Origin: Bacteroidota bacterium
GTDB lineage: Bacteria; Bacteroidota; Bacteroidia; Bacteroidales; Marinifilaceae
Length of the DNA stretch: 11,887 bases
Assembly: GCA_023400335.1 (NCBI GenBank)
Contig: JAEXFF010000223.1
Coordinates: forward strand, 1-11,887
Direction of reading: 5' to 3'
Position 1 is the stretch's first letter. Each line of letters opens with the position of its first letter. The notes under the pieces are model-generated. The model searched no databases. It saw only the letters and a program-made list of their open reading frames with translations, and was not told the DNA's origin. The position numbers and the translations under genes are program-made. This document shows, piece by piece, positions 1-7,222 of the stretch.

Positions 1-985
1 CAAAACCGGTAACTTCAGTAAACGAATCAAACAAACCTTCAGGTACAGAAGTCAAATTGGAACAATCTTCAAATAAACTAGCTGAATTTTTAGTTTTGGA
101 GAGCTCCGGACAATTAAATATATCTGCCGGCACCGTTTCAAGTGCAGCACAACCTTTAAATACCCGGGCAAGACTATTCACTAACGGACTATTTTTAAAT
201 AAACCGGCAGGAACAGTCTTTAAAGATGTACAATTCTGAAAAGCCCCAGAATAAACAGTACACTTCGTAAACGAATCAAACAAGCCAGCCGGTAGGGTCA
301 TAAGAGAGGAACAACCGTTAAATATCATATTAGCATTTACTACTTCCGTCATAGAAGCGAAAAGATCAGCAGGAACAGTCTGTATGGACGTACAATAGGA
401 GAACATGTAACTACAACTCGTTACTTTTGTCAATCCAGCAAACAATCCCTGCGGAATGCTATTCAACTGCGTGCAATTGGAAAACAAACTGGCCAGATCC
501 TGCGCGTTTTCACATCCTTGAAATAAGGTTACAGGCACTTGCACCAAAGAAGAGTATGCAAAAGCACTATTAAAATTTTCAGCCAGTTTACAATTAGAAA
601 ATAACTTGGCCGGTACAGTAGTAATACCCGTTTTATAGAAAGTATAACTCAGGTCTTTCGCTTTCTTTATATTATCAAACAACCCTTCCGGAACACTAGA
701 AAGAATTGTATTTCCCCAGAACAATCCGCCAAAATTCTCTCCATTCACACAATTATCAAACAGACCAGCTGGTATTTCTTTCAACATAGTACCTGTCCCA
801 CTGCTAGCAGCAAAGATATATCTGAAAGAGGTAGCTTTAGAAGCATACTGCAACAAATTAGCCGGTATTTCCTGTAAAGAAGTACATTCACTAAAAGCCG
901 ATTCAAAAGAAATTACTTCAGCAAAAGACTGAAAATCATCTCCGGCAATAGCAACAAGATTAGTACATTTTTCCATTGCACTCTC
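1..985 (-). repeat. Tandem 81-base leucine-rich repeat array inside the surface lipoprotein gene
   Basis: This part of the lipoprotein gene encodes at least twelve consecutive units, most exactly 27 codons long (some 26-34), with a conserved Cys, a Leu three residues later, then Val/Ile-Pro-x-Gly-Leu-Phe and a Phe near the end. At DNA level the units are mostly diverged, but exact matches remain. GCAGGAACAGTCT occurs at 207-219 and 369-381, 162 bases (two units) apart. A 17-base match beginning GTAAACGAATC occurs at 18-34 and 267-283, 249 bases (83 codons) apart. All spacings are multiples of three. The array continues past the left edge. Confidence 0.85.
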
Positions 986-2200
986 CATATTGGTCAAACC
1001 TGTACGTCCCCAGTTAATTACCCGTGTCAATAATTTAGCACTTGCATTCAAATTTGAATTGCTAAGAGCTGTCACTGTACCAGAAATTTTTACCTGATAA
1101 ACACCGGCTGCAGAATAACGATGAGTCGGCTTAACAGTATTCACATCTTCTGCTGACCCATCACCCCAGTTGACTGTACAATTGACAGTTCCCAGAAGCG
1201 GTAAGGTAATATAAGTATTGGGGGAAGTTATCGTATATTCCAGAATCAATAAATCGTCTTCTTTACTCCACTGTGATATATCTATATTTCCTATCGTTAC
1301 ATTTTCCCCTGTCCCACAAATAACCGGAATCCGATAATTCCGCTGATCTTCACCCGTATTTTCTTCCACAGTTACTTCAATGTGGTTTTTTCCAGCAACG
1401 GCTTTTATCCAGCTCTCTGTAATTTCTCCCAACTGCCAGGGCTGATTCGCTGCTACCAATACGGTATCTTTACCTCCTGACTTCAAAAATACAAGCTGAT
1501 CCGGCTGGAATAAAATTACAGGAACTGCTTCATTGATTACTACTAATTCTTCTGTAGCAGCTAATTTTCCATATCCGGCTGTCACTTTTACAACAAGGGT
1601 ATCATTTGCCACCGTAGCGTTCGGATCAGGCGTTAATACCAACGTATTATCTGCCTCTTTTTCAATCAACAACCAAAAACTAGGTGACTTTGTTTCGAAA
1701 AACCATTCTTCTTTTGTGTTTACCTTTATTCTACGAGGTTCCAGATTCTGAGGAGTAAAGACAACTTTATTTTCCTCCAGTGTAAGTTCAGGATCTCCGG
1801 AAGCCCTTTGATTTACGTCTAACACTGCTTTTACTGCTTTTTCACCACTTCCAGCTATAACAGTAACCGTTGTATTCAATGTCTCCTCCCCACTATTTAC
1901 CTCTACCGAAAAAGTAAGACCTGTGGCATCTTGCTCTATTTTTAACCAGGGACTGTCTCCCTTTTCAACGGTCCACGTTCGTTGATTGGTTTCTACTGTG
2001 ATACGGGACTTTCCCCCCATCGTTTTGAAAACCACAGTTCCTTCCAACCCACCTTCCTCAATTTGTACATTCGCATCTGTAGAGGAAACAGAAAGAGAAA
2101 CGTCCTGCCCTGTAATGTCGACCAGCTTATCTCCTTCGTTGTTACATCCTGCAAACAGCAAAACGAATACCGATATGACAATGTATGTTAATTTATTCAT
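1..2200 (-). CDS. BspA-like leucine-rich repeat surface lipoprotein with BACON and PKD domains (3' end outside window)
   Basis: The frame is open from ATG at 2200 to the left edge (733 codons, no stop), so the C-terminus is missing. Residues 1-18 form a lipoprotein signal peptide ending Leu-Phe-Ala-Gly before Cys19. The +2 to +6 residues (Asn-Asn-Glu-Gly-Asp) are a weaker surface-export signal than that of the neighbour. Three BACON-like beta-sandwich segments follow (about 32-132, 137-218 and 225-308), then a PKD-like domain (about 313-385) with Trp345-Gly-Asp-Gly and a later His-Arg-Tyr...Gly-Val-Tyr. From about residue 405 there are at least twelve leucine-rich repeats, mostly 27 residues, of pattern CxxLxxVPxGLF...F. 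Similar Bacteroidetes proteins are outer-surface adhesins or binding proteins. The gene starts 44 bases after the upstream BACON lipoprotein gene, suggesting one transcript. Architecture is clear; the ligand is unknown. Confidence 0.9.
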   Translation of the reverse strand, partial: MNKLTYIVISVFVLLFAGCNNEGDKLVDITGQDVSLSVSSTDANVQIEEGGLEGTVVFKTMGGKSRITVETNQRTWTVEKGDSPWLKIEQDATGLTFSVEVNSGEETLNTTVTVIAGSGEKAVKAVLDVNQRASGDPELTLEENKVVFTPQNLEPRRIKVNTKEEWFFETKSPSFWLLIEKEADNTLVLTPDPNATVANDTLVVKVTAGYGKLAATEELVVINEAVPVILFQPDQLVFLKSGGKDTVLVAANQPWQLGEITESWIKAVAGKNHIEVTVEENTGEDQRNYRIPVICGTGENVTIGNIDISQWSKEDDLLILEYTITSPNTYITLPLLGTVNCTVNWGDGSAEDVNTVKPTHRYSAAGVYQVKISGTVTALSNSNLNASAKLLTRVINWGRTGLTNMESAMEKCTNLVAIAGDDFQSFAEVISFESAFSECTSLQEIPANLLQYASKATSFRYIFAASSGTGTMLKEIPAGLFDNCVNGENFGGLFWGNTILSSVPEGLFDNIKKAKDLSYTFYKTGITTVPAKLFSNCKLAENFNSAFAYSSLVQVPVTLFQGCENAQDLASLFSNCTQLNSIPQGLFAGLTKVTSCSYMFSYCTSIQTVPADLFASMTEVVNANMIFNGCSSLMTLPAGLFDSFTKCTVYSGAFQNCTSLKTVPAGLFKNSPLVNSLARVFKGCAALETVPADIFNCPELSKTKNSASLFEDCSNLTSVPEGLFDSFTEVTGF

Positions 2201-2244
2201 AACCTAATAATTGATTAAATTCATATAACTTCCTTTTATAAAGG

Positions 2245-3441
2245 TTACCGTATAGAAAAAGTTGAAGTCATTTTTCCGTTCAAAGCAGCAGACCGATCGT
2301 TGCCAGGAATCTCTTTTTTTTCCGGAATGACAAAATAATGATCTGCCATTTTCGCTCCAGCTCCCCGCTTCTTAAAAGAAATCTCCGTACCCGTAGCGTA
2401 ATAAAGATCATTGAATTTGGCCAAATTATATCCGTCATTTCCAATAATACCTAAACCGTAACCGTTTTCAAAACCACTCAAAGTAATCGTATTATGATCA
2501 GCCGAAAGAGTTCCGGTAATCATAGTTGACTTAGCATTGCCTGTCATCATATTTGTCGCACAAAGATAACAGGCATACAAACCGTTCGTACTCATCCCAA
2601 CATAACCTCCCAACGGAATACTCATACTACCGTCTTCCGGATTATAATAAACTTCCAGTTGCATACCCTCCAGAATCAGATCCTGGATAAAATACTTATC
2701 CTTTGCCACTTCTTCTTGAATCGTAAAGTTTGCATGGCTTCCAGCTCCCAGCGTCTGATTCCCGAATACCCATTGATTGGAATACAACTCCCATTCTCCT
2801 ACCATAGCCAGATAAGGATTTTCAGCAACTGTATATTGGGTAATTGTCAATTCAATTGTTTGTAAATTATCTGAAGGCCCTGCCGTTACAGAAATCCGGG
2901 CAGTCCGTTTTTCACCGTTATTTTCACCTGCACTCAGTGTCAAAGTATTTGTTTCCTTGCCGGAAGTTACCTCACACCAGTCAGCATCTGAATTTACCGA
3001 CCAAGGATAATTCGAAGAAACTGTCAAGGTAAGAGTTCCTCCGTAAGAATCAAATCCAAATGCTTTGTCTGAAGGAACCAGCGTTAAAACAGGCTCCGAA
3101 GCACCTGCACCTAACTGAACGACTTCAATAGCCGCGCTTATGCTACCCGTAATCAACACAGAAGTCTTTTTAACCGATGGACCCGCGTTCTGAGGAGCAT
3201 GAATTAAAATACCATCAGCATTCTTCGTTACAGTAAACCAGTCCGTATCCCCGCCCGAAACGAGAATATCCCAATCGAAACCGCTCGTCACAACCGAAAT
3301 AGTTTGGTCACCACCCGAAGCACCAAAGGCACAACTTGTTGCGGATAACTGAAGACGTATATCGTCATCATCAGAACAAGCTGAAAACAAGACAAATGCG
3401 ACAACAAATAAACCCGTTGCCAACTGTTTAAGTGCTTTCAT
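2245..3441 (-). CDS. BACON domain-containing surface lipoprotein
   Basis: The protein has 398 residues. Residues 1-21 are a lipoprotein signal peptide (Lys-rich start, hydrophobic core, Leu-Phe-Ser-Ala) before Cys22. Cys22-Ser-Asp-Asp-Asp-Asp matches the Bacteroidetes lipoprotein export signal, predicting display on the outer face of the outer membrane. Two BACON domains follow (about 30-112 and 117-204); each has a Gly-Gly turn, a central Trp and a trailing acidic/Gly segment. Residues 209-398 form a beta-rich C-terminal region opening with Met-Val-Gly-Glu-Trp-Glu-Leu, with no recognised catalytic motif. The frame stays open to an ATG at 3549, but 3441 is preferred: it puts the signal peptide at the N-terminus, and a promoter-like TAATTTTG lies between the two starts. 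BACON domains are thought to bind glycans or proteins; the ligand is unknown. The LRR lipoprotein gene follows 44 bases downstream. Confidence 0.88.
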   Translation of the reverse strand: MKALKQLATGLFVVAFVLFSACSDDDDIRLQLSATSCAFGASGGDQTISVVTSGFDWDILVSGGDTDWFTVTKNADGILIHAPQNAGPSVKKTSVLITGSISAAIEVVQLGAGASEPVLTLVPSDKAFGFDSYGGTLTLTVSSNYPWSVNSDADWCEVTSGKETNTLTLSAGENNGEKRTARISVTAGPSDNLQTIELTITQYTVAENPYLAMVGEWELYSNQWVFGNQTLGAGSHANFTIQEEVAKDKYFIQDLILEGMQLEVYYNPEDGSMSIPLGGYVGMSTNGLYACYLCATNMMTGNAKSTMITGTLSADHNTITLSGFENGYGLGIIGNDGYNLAKFNDLYYATGTEISFKKRGAGAKMADHYFVIPEKKEIPGNDRSAALNGKMTSTFSIR

Positions 3442-3929
3442 AAAAAAGATTTTAATTATATTTATAAATATTAGTTGAAATCTCAAAATTAATGAAATTA
3501 AATCAATACCAGTCCATTTTTTAAGATATTTTTGAGTATTTTTAGACAATATTTAACACTCATGTCTATCCGGTTTATTTCCATTTACATAAGAATAGGA
3601 ATATGGAAATTAAAATATTCACTGTTTATTGATATACAATTTTTTATTTCCAGCCGGGATCAGTAACAAGTAAAACTTTATATTCTATCAATTCGTCAAA
3701 AAAAATTCCTATTCATTACCTGCCGTCCAGGCTAAATGGATAAAAGAAAACGGTAACTCTCTTTTTTAGCCAGTCAAAGTCTCCTTTTTTAATTTTAGTC
3801 TTTTTTAATTAATCCTTATAAACTCATGGCTTATTTTTTGCGTATATGAGCATAAATTAATAATCGGATGAGTGTCCAGCCCTACAGGCCCCGGATATAA
3901 AAATTTAATAACTAATTAAATTACCTACC
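3442..3929. other. AT-rich divergent intergenic spacer (488 bases)
   Basis: The spacer separates the minus-strand lipoprotein gene from the plus-strand DUF4251 gene and should hold both promoters. On the minus strand the best candidate is TAATTTTG at 3484-3491. On the plus strand the nearest match is TATTTTTTG at 3832-3840, one base longer than the consensus and about 90 bases before the ATG. CTTTTTTAATT occurs twice (3784-3794 and 3800-3810). GGCTAA near 3731 could pair with TTAGCC near 3767 across a 31-base loop. No coding frame resembling a protein, and no RNA gene, was seen. Confidence 0.5.
3484..3491 (-). promoter_or_regulatory. Putative Bacteroidetes -7 promoter element for the BACON/LRR lipoprotein pair
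   Basis: The minus strand reads TAATTTTG, a full match to the Bacteroidetes -7 consensus TAnnTTTG, about 42 bases upstream of the ATG at 3441. I see no clear -33 TTTG at the usual distance, so the call rests on one element in AT-rich DNA. Confidence 0.4.
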
Positions 3930-4529
3930 ATGAAAAAACTATTTTTACTTTTACTTATGGGTATGTTTATGATGCCAGCTACAGAAATTTTAGCACAAAC
4001 GCAAATCCAGACTCACACCCAGGAACTGACTAAAAAACAAATACGTCAGGCCAAAAGAGATCAGAGACGGCATGCCAGACAAGTTGCCAATCAACAAGCT
4101 TTCAATGCTGCTGTTCAGGCTCTGAAAGACAATAATTGGGTATTAATGGCTAATACGTTATACGGACCAAGAGGAAACTCCATTCCTGTATCCGACAATA
4201 CGAACTTTATACAGTTCAAAGGGAACACAGTATATTTACAATTGGCATTTACGGGTATCGCAGGACCAAACGGATTAGGAGGGATTACCGTACAAGGTAC
4301 CCCTTCGAACATCAGTTCGCAAACAGATAAGCACGGGAATATTACGTATTCTTTCAATGTTATGGGAACAGCAATTACGGCACAGGTGATCATCAATTTA
4401 TCTTATGGCGACAACTATGCACAAGCCACGGTATATCCGATGATGAATAATAATAACCTGACGTTCTCCGGGATCTTAGTGCCAACCGACCAATCCAGTA
4501 TTTTCAAAAGCGGATTTATCAGTTATTGA
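3930..4529 (+). CDS. DUF4251 domain-containing secreted protein
   Basis: The protein has 199 residues. Residues 1-22 are a signal peptide (Met-Lys-Lys, a Leu-rich core, Leu-Ala-Gln near residue 23), so the product is probably periplasmic or outer-membrane associated; there is no lipobox Cys. Residues 30-56 are very rich in Lys, Arg and Gln and probably helical. Residues 57-199 match my memory of the DUF4251 family found in Bacteroidetes: the Leu-Tyr-Gly-Pro-Arg-Gly segment at 77-82, Asn-Thr-Asn-Phe at 90-93, Gly-Leu-Gly-Gly-Ile-Thr-Val at 115-121, and Ser-Gly-Ile-Leu-Val-Pro near the end. The biochemical role of the family is unknown. The gene is transcribed alone, divergent from the lipoprotein pair and convergent with the GH89 gene, with which it shares a terminator. 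Confidence 0.85.
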   Translation: MKKLFLLLLMGMFMMPATEILAQTQIQTHTQELTKKQIRQAKRDQRRHARQVANQQAFNAAVQALKDNNWVLMANTLYGPRGNSIPVSDNTNFIQFKGNTVYLQLAFTGIAGPNGLGGITVQGTPSNISSQTDKHGNITYSFNVMGTAITAQVIINLSYGDNYAQATVYPMMNNNNLTFSGILVPTDQSSIFKSGFISY

Positions 4530-4551
4530 CACTGCATCCGAAACTGCTAAT

Positions 4552-4583
4552 AAAAAATGGGGTTGTTACCAACCCCATTTTTT
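4552..4583. terminator. Bidirectional intrinsic terminator shared by DUF4251 and GH89 genes
   Basis: A perfect 14-base-pair stem (4552-4565 with 4570-4583) closes a TTAC loop. The GC-rich core GGGGTTG/CAACCCC is flanked by A6 on the left and T6 on the right, so each strand yields a hairpin followed by a U-run. The right arm overlaps the GH89 stop codon (TAA, 4582-4584 on the minus strand). Confidence 0.9.
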
Positions 4584-7101
4584 ATCGCCCTTCTTCTTTC
4601 GCTAAAATCATACGTATTTCGCCGTAAGAATCAGCATTCCGGTCACTTTGTATCTTCGCCCGGATATAACATTCATTATTTCCAGTCGCTCCTTCCGGAA
4701 TTTTAAAGTAGAAGAAATTATCCCGGTTTATATCTCCGGTTGTACCGTTTTGCACCACTTTACACACTTCTTTGCCGTCAGCAACCAACGTCACTTCACT
4801 TATATCCAACTTACAAGCTCCTCTTACATATTCAAACAATATCCCTCTTAAAACAGGCAATTTCTCTGCCGGAATATTGTAAATCACTTCTTTCCACTCT
4901 GTAGAAACGTCAGAAGGAGTCCAATAGCCGATTACAGTTTCTTCTTCTTTAAATGTTTCCACTTCTTTTGCTTTTTTCATCCAACGGATAGCTGCCTTTA
5001 CCGGATCAGCATAAGGAGTAAGAGGCGTAACTCCTTTTTTCCGGGTCACCCATTCACTTTCCCAAGGAGCCAAATCGTATTTACTGCCTGTTGCCTTACA
5101 ACGGAAGTACTCCTGCCAACGGGGCATATAATAATCCCGGATTAAGCCGGACCAAAGTTTACAGGCATAATCGCTTACAGGAGGTCCCCAGATGGTGACA
5201 ATCCTCCGGGCATTCATTTCGTAGTAATCCTTCAGTTTTTCCGTATCTCCGTGCTTCCGGGCAAAATCAATCCATCTTTGCAAACGGTATACCGGATGAG
5301 ACTCCAGCAATGAATCCAATCCAAATCCCAGTTCTTCAAACTGTTTTTGCATTTTTAAAGCATCTGCCGTATTCCCATAGAGATATGATTTTCCGATAGC
5401 ACCGGCCAATGCCTCCATTTTCCCTCCCAAATAAAAAGCGGTCATTTCCAAAAAGTCTGCCTCAAACAACGGGCTCCCCGCCATTTTAGAAGCACAATCT
5501 GCCATTTTTTCCACTGCCCGGTAAAAAGTAGAATCCGTATTGACAGTCCCTTTTCCGGAACGCCCAGGCCGCAATTGCCAAAGGAAACGGGGATGATCGG
5601 TGAAGGTACCGTAAACGGATTTACAAAGCCCGTCCCAGACTTCGTCCATTTCCGGACAACTTTTTCCATAACGACACAAAGAATAGTCTTTCAGCCACTG
5701 TTTCACTTCAATTTCCGAAGAACTCCAGCCAGCATCACAAATCATTTCATACACAACTTCATTGTTTTCCGTTCCTTCCGGTGCCATACCGAAACCGAAC
5801 AAATGACCCCGGTTCGGAGAATTCAATGCTTCCAGATGTCCGTTTGCATAAAATGAAAGAATGCCGGTAGCTCCCGTCTTACCACCCATATTCGGGATAA
5901 CACTGTAAACCCACAGTTTATTGAAAAAACCTTTGTAAAAATCCCAATTCATCCCATTCCCCCATACATTTTTATTGTAATCGGCAGCTAAATCCAACAG
6001 CATCATTTTATCATCCGGGACCCGACTGACCAAAGCCTGTAAGGTTTCGTAATCCCAGATATCCCGCTGATAACCGAACATCCAGCCTTGCATAACCCAA
6101 ACAGCATCCGGATTTCCCCCTTTAATGCCTTTATACACCTGCTCCCCGTAAAAAGCCAGCATGTCATATCTTTCCTTGGTGCCGATAGGAGGAAAAGGTA
6201 CATCCATCTCATTAAAACTGTCCGCCAGATAAAAATCATTTTTACCGAATTCTTTTTCCCACTCCTCAATAAATAACTGTCCGATTCGGGTAAACAATTC
6301 CTCTTCCGGGGAAAGCATCCAGTTGTGGAAACCCGCCCAGGTAGTCTCTATAATTTTTACATCCGGATACAGCCTTTTTAAAGCTAAAGGTACAAATCCT
6401 GCAAAAGCCGGACAAATAGGTTTCATTCCCAACAATTTCATCCGTTTTAATATTTTATGCTGTAACCCGATTTGATCCTGATGCCACTCTACAGGCATAG
6501 GACCGTCAATCTGGGAAATATTTCCCATCCGCATCCAAGGCAGATGAGCCGGTCCTACAAAATAAGACTGGATTTCCTCCTCTGTCAATCCCAGTCTTTT
6601 CCATACCCTGGCCGTTATCGCTTCATTTGCAACCAACGCCAAAGGCATATCGACCCCGTGCAGAGACATCCAGTCAATCTCTTTTTCCCAACGCTCCCAA
6701 TCCCAATAAGGAAGAGTATAACCATAAGTCACCACATTATAATAATAATGACGCGGAAAAGGAGAAACAACCCGTTTCTCAAAATTTTCCGGTAACTGAG
6801 CCGGAAATACACAGCGATTTCCCGACCAGGCCGAAATACCGGCATGATTGGACTTTATAAAATCGTAAAATCCCCGGCAAAGTGCGACTCCACTGCTCCC
6901 CCGGATTTCCAATTCTCCCTTCCGGACTTTGGTCTCAAAAACATCACAATTGTTTTCTTTCTCAATTAAGGAAAGCTTTAACTTCACCGGCAATTCCCCA
7001 GAAAAACGGTGAATAACCTCCCGTGCTTCCCGTACAGTCTGCTGGCCATAAAGACAGGAAAAAGAAGCTAAAACGAAGGATAACAGAATAATACGCAACA
7101 T
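4582..7101 (-). CDS. Alpha-N-acetylglucosaminidase, glycoside hydrolase family 89
   Basis: The protein has 839 residues and resembles human NAGLU and bacterial GH89 enzymes, retaining exo-hydrolases that release terminal alpha-linked GlcNAc from heparan sulfate or mucin-type glycans. After an export signal (about 1-19) come the small N-terminal domain (20-105), the TIM-barrel catalytic domain (about 118-450) and the helical C-terminal domain (about 455-715). The barrel carries conserved blocks WERWEKEIDWM (136-146), GPAHLPW (183-189) and PAFAGFVP (231-238). Glu298 (in FNEM) and Glu442 (in MAPEG) align with the two catalytic glutamates of NAGLU (Glu316 and Glu446). Residues about 722-836 are an extra beta module absent from human NAGLU; it resembles C-terminal modules I recall on other Bacteroidetes glycosidases. 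Cys16 is not in a good lipobox, so periplasmic export by signal peptidase I is more likely than lipidation. No SusC/SusD or sulfatase gene is adjacent. Confidence 0.95.
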   Translation of the reverse strand: MLRIILLSFVLASFSCLYGQQTVREAREVIHRFSGELPVKLKLSLIEKENNCDVFETKVRKGELEIRGSSGVALCRGFYDFIKSNHAGISAWSGNRCVFPAQLPENFEKRVVSPFPRHYYYNVVTYGYTLPYWDWERWEKEIDWMSLHGVDMPLALVANEAITARVWKRLGLTEEEIQSYFVGPAHLPWMRMGNISQIDGPMPVEWHQDQIGLQHKILKRMKLLGMKPICPAFAGFVPLALKRLYPDVKIIETTWAGFHNWMLSPEEELFTRIGQLFIEEWEKEFGKNDFYLADSFNEMDVPFPPIGTKERYDMLAFYGEQVYKGIKGGNPDAVWVMQGWMFGYQRDIWDYETLQALVSRVPDDKMMLLDLAADYNKNVWGNGMNWDFYKGFFNKLWVYSVIPNMGGKTGATGILSFYANGHLEALNSPNRGHLFGFGMAPEGTENNEVVYEMICDAGWSSSEIEVKQWLKDYSLCRYGKSCPEMDEVWDGLCKSVYGTFTDHPRFLWQLRPGRSGKGTVNTDSTFYRAVEKMADCASKMAGSPLFEADFLEMTAFYLGGKMEALAGAIGKSYLYGNTADALKMQKQFEELGFGLDSLLESHPVYRLQRWIDFARKHGDTEKLKDYYEMNARRIVTIWGPPVSDYACKLWSGLIRDYYMPRWQEYFRCKATGSKYDLAPWESEWVTRKKGVTPLTPYADPVKAAIRWMKKAKEVETFKEEETVIGYWTPSDVSTEWKEVIYNIPAEKLPVLRGILFEYVRGACKLDISEVTLVADGKEVCKVVQNGTTGDINRDNFFYFKIPEGATGNNECYIRAKIQSDRNADSYGEIRMILAKEEGR

Positions 7102-7123
7102 ATTGAAAAATATTTAAATTTTC

Positions 7124-7131
7124 CAAAGTTA
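7124..7131 (-). promoter_or_regulatory. Putative -7 promoter element of the GH89 gene
   Basis: The minus strand reads TAACTTTG, a full TAnnTTTG match 22 bases upstream of the GH89 ATG. It implies a very short 5' leader. No -33 TTTG is seen at 19-21 bases. It directly abuts the U-tract of the upstream tryptophanase terminator. Confidence 0.45.
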
Positions 7132-7186
7132 CTAAAAAAAGACAAAAATGTTCTTCTCCCCCTTATTTTTAAAGGGAAGAAGAACA
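7132..7186 (-). terminator. Intrinsic terminator of the tryptophanase gene
   Basis: On the minus strand the 9-base-pair stem TGTTCTTCT/AGAAGAACA (7149-7157 with 7178-7186) is extended, after a small internal loop, by a pairing between CCCTT (7160-7164) and AAGGG (7172-7176). It is followed in the direction of transcription by a U-rich tract (7148 down to 7133). It lies 36 bases past the tryptophanase stop codon. Confidence 0.8.
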
Positions 7187-7222
7187 TTAAAAAACAAATT
7201 GTTTGGTAAAAAACGGAAAATC

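Noticed and set aside
1..985. CRISPR or DNA-level satellite array
   Set aside because: The periodicity is coding (27 codons), the units are diverged at DNA level, and there are no uniform repeat/spacer blocks.
1982..2207. Overlapping plus-strand frames opposite the LRR lipoprotein signal-peptide region
   Set aside because: They are antisense to a frame that is open for 733 codons with clear domains; the translations have no recognisable features.
3601..3780. Intrinsic terminator or small RNA gene in the divergent spacer
   Set aside because: Candidate stems are only about six base pairs with long loops and no adjoining U-run, so they are not distinguishable from chance in AT-rich DNA.
6472..6860. 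Plus-strand frames opposite the GH89 catalytic domain
   Set aside because: They are antisense shadows of conserved GH89 sequence, with compositions set by the opposite strand.
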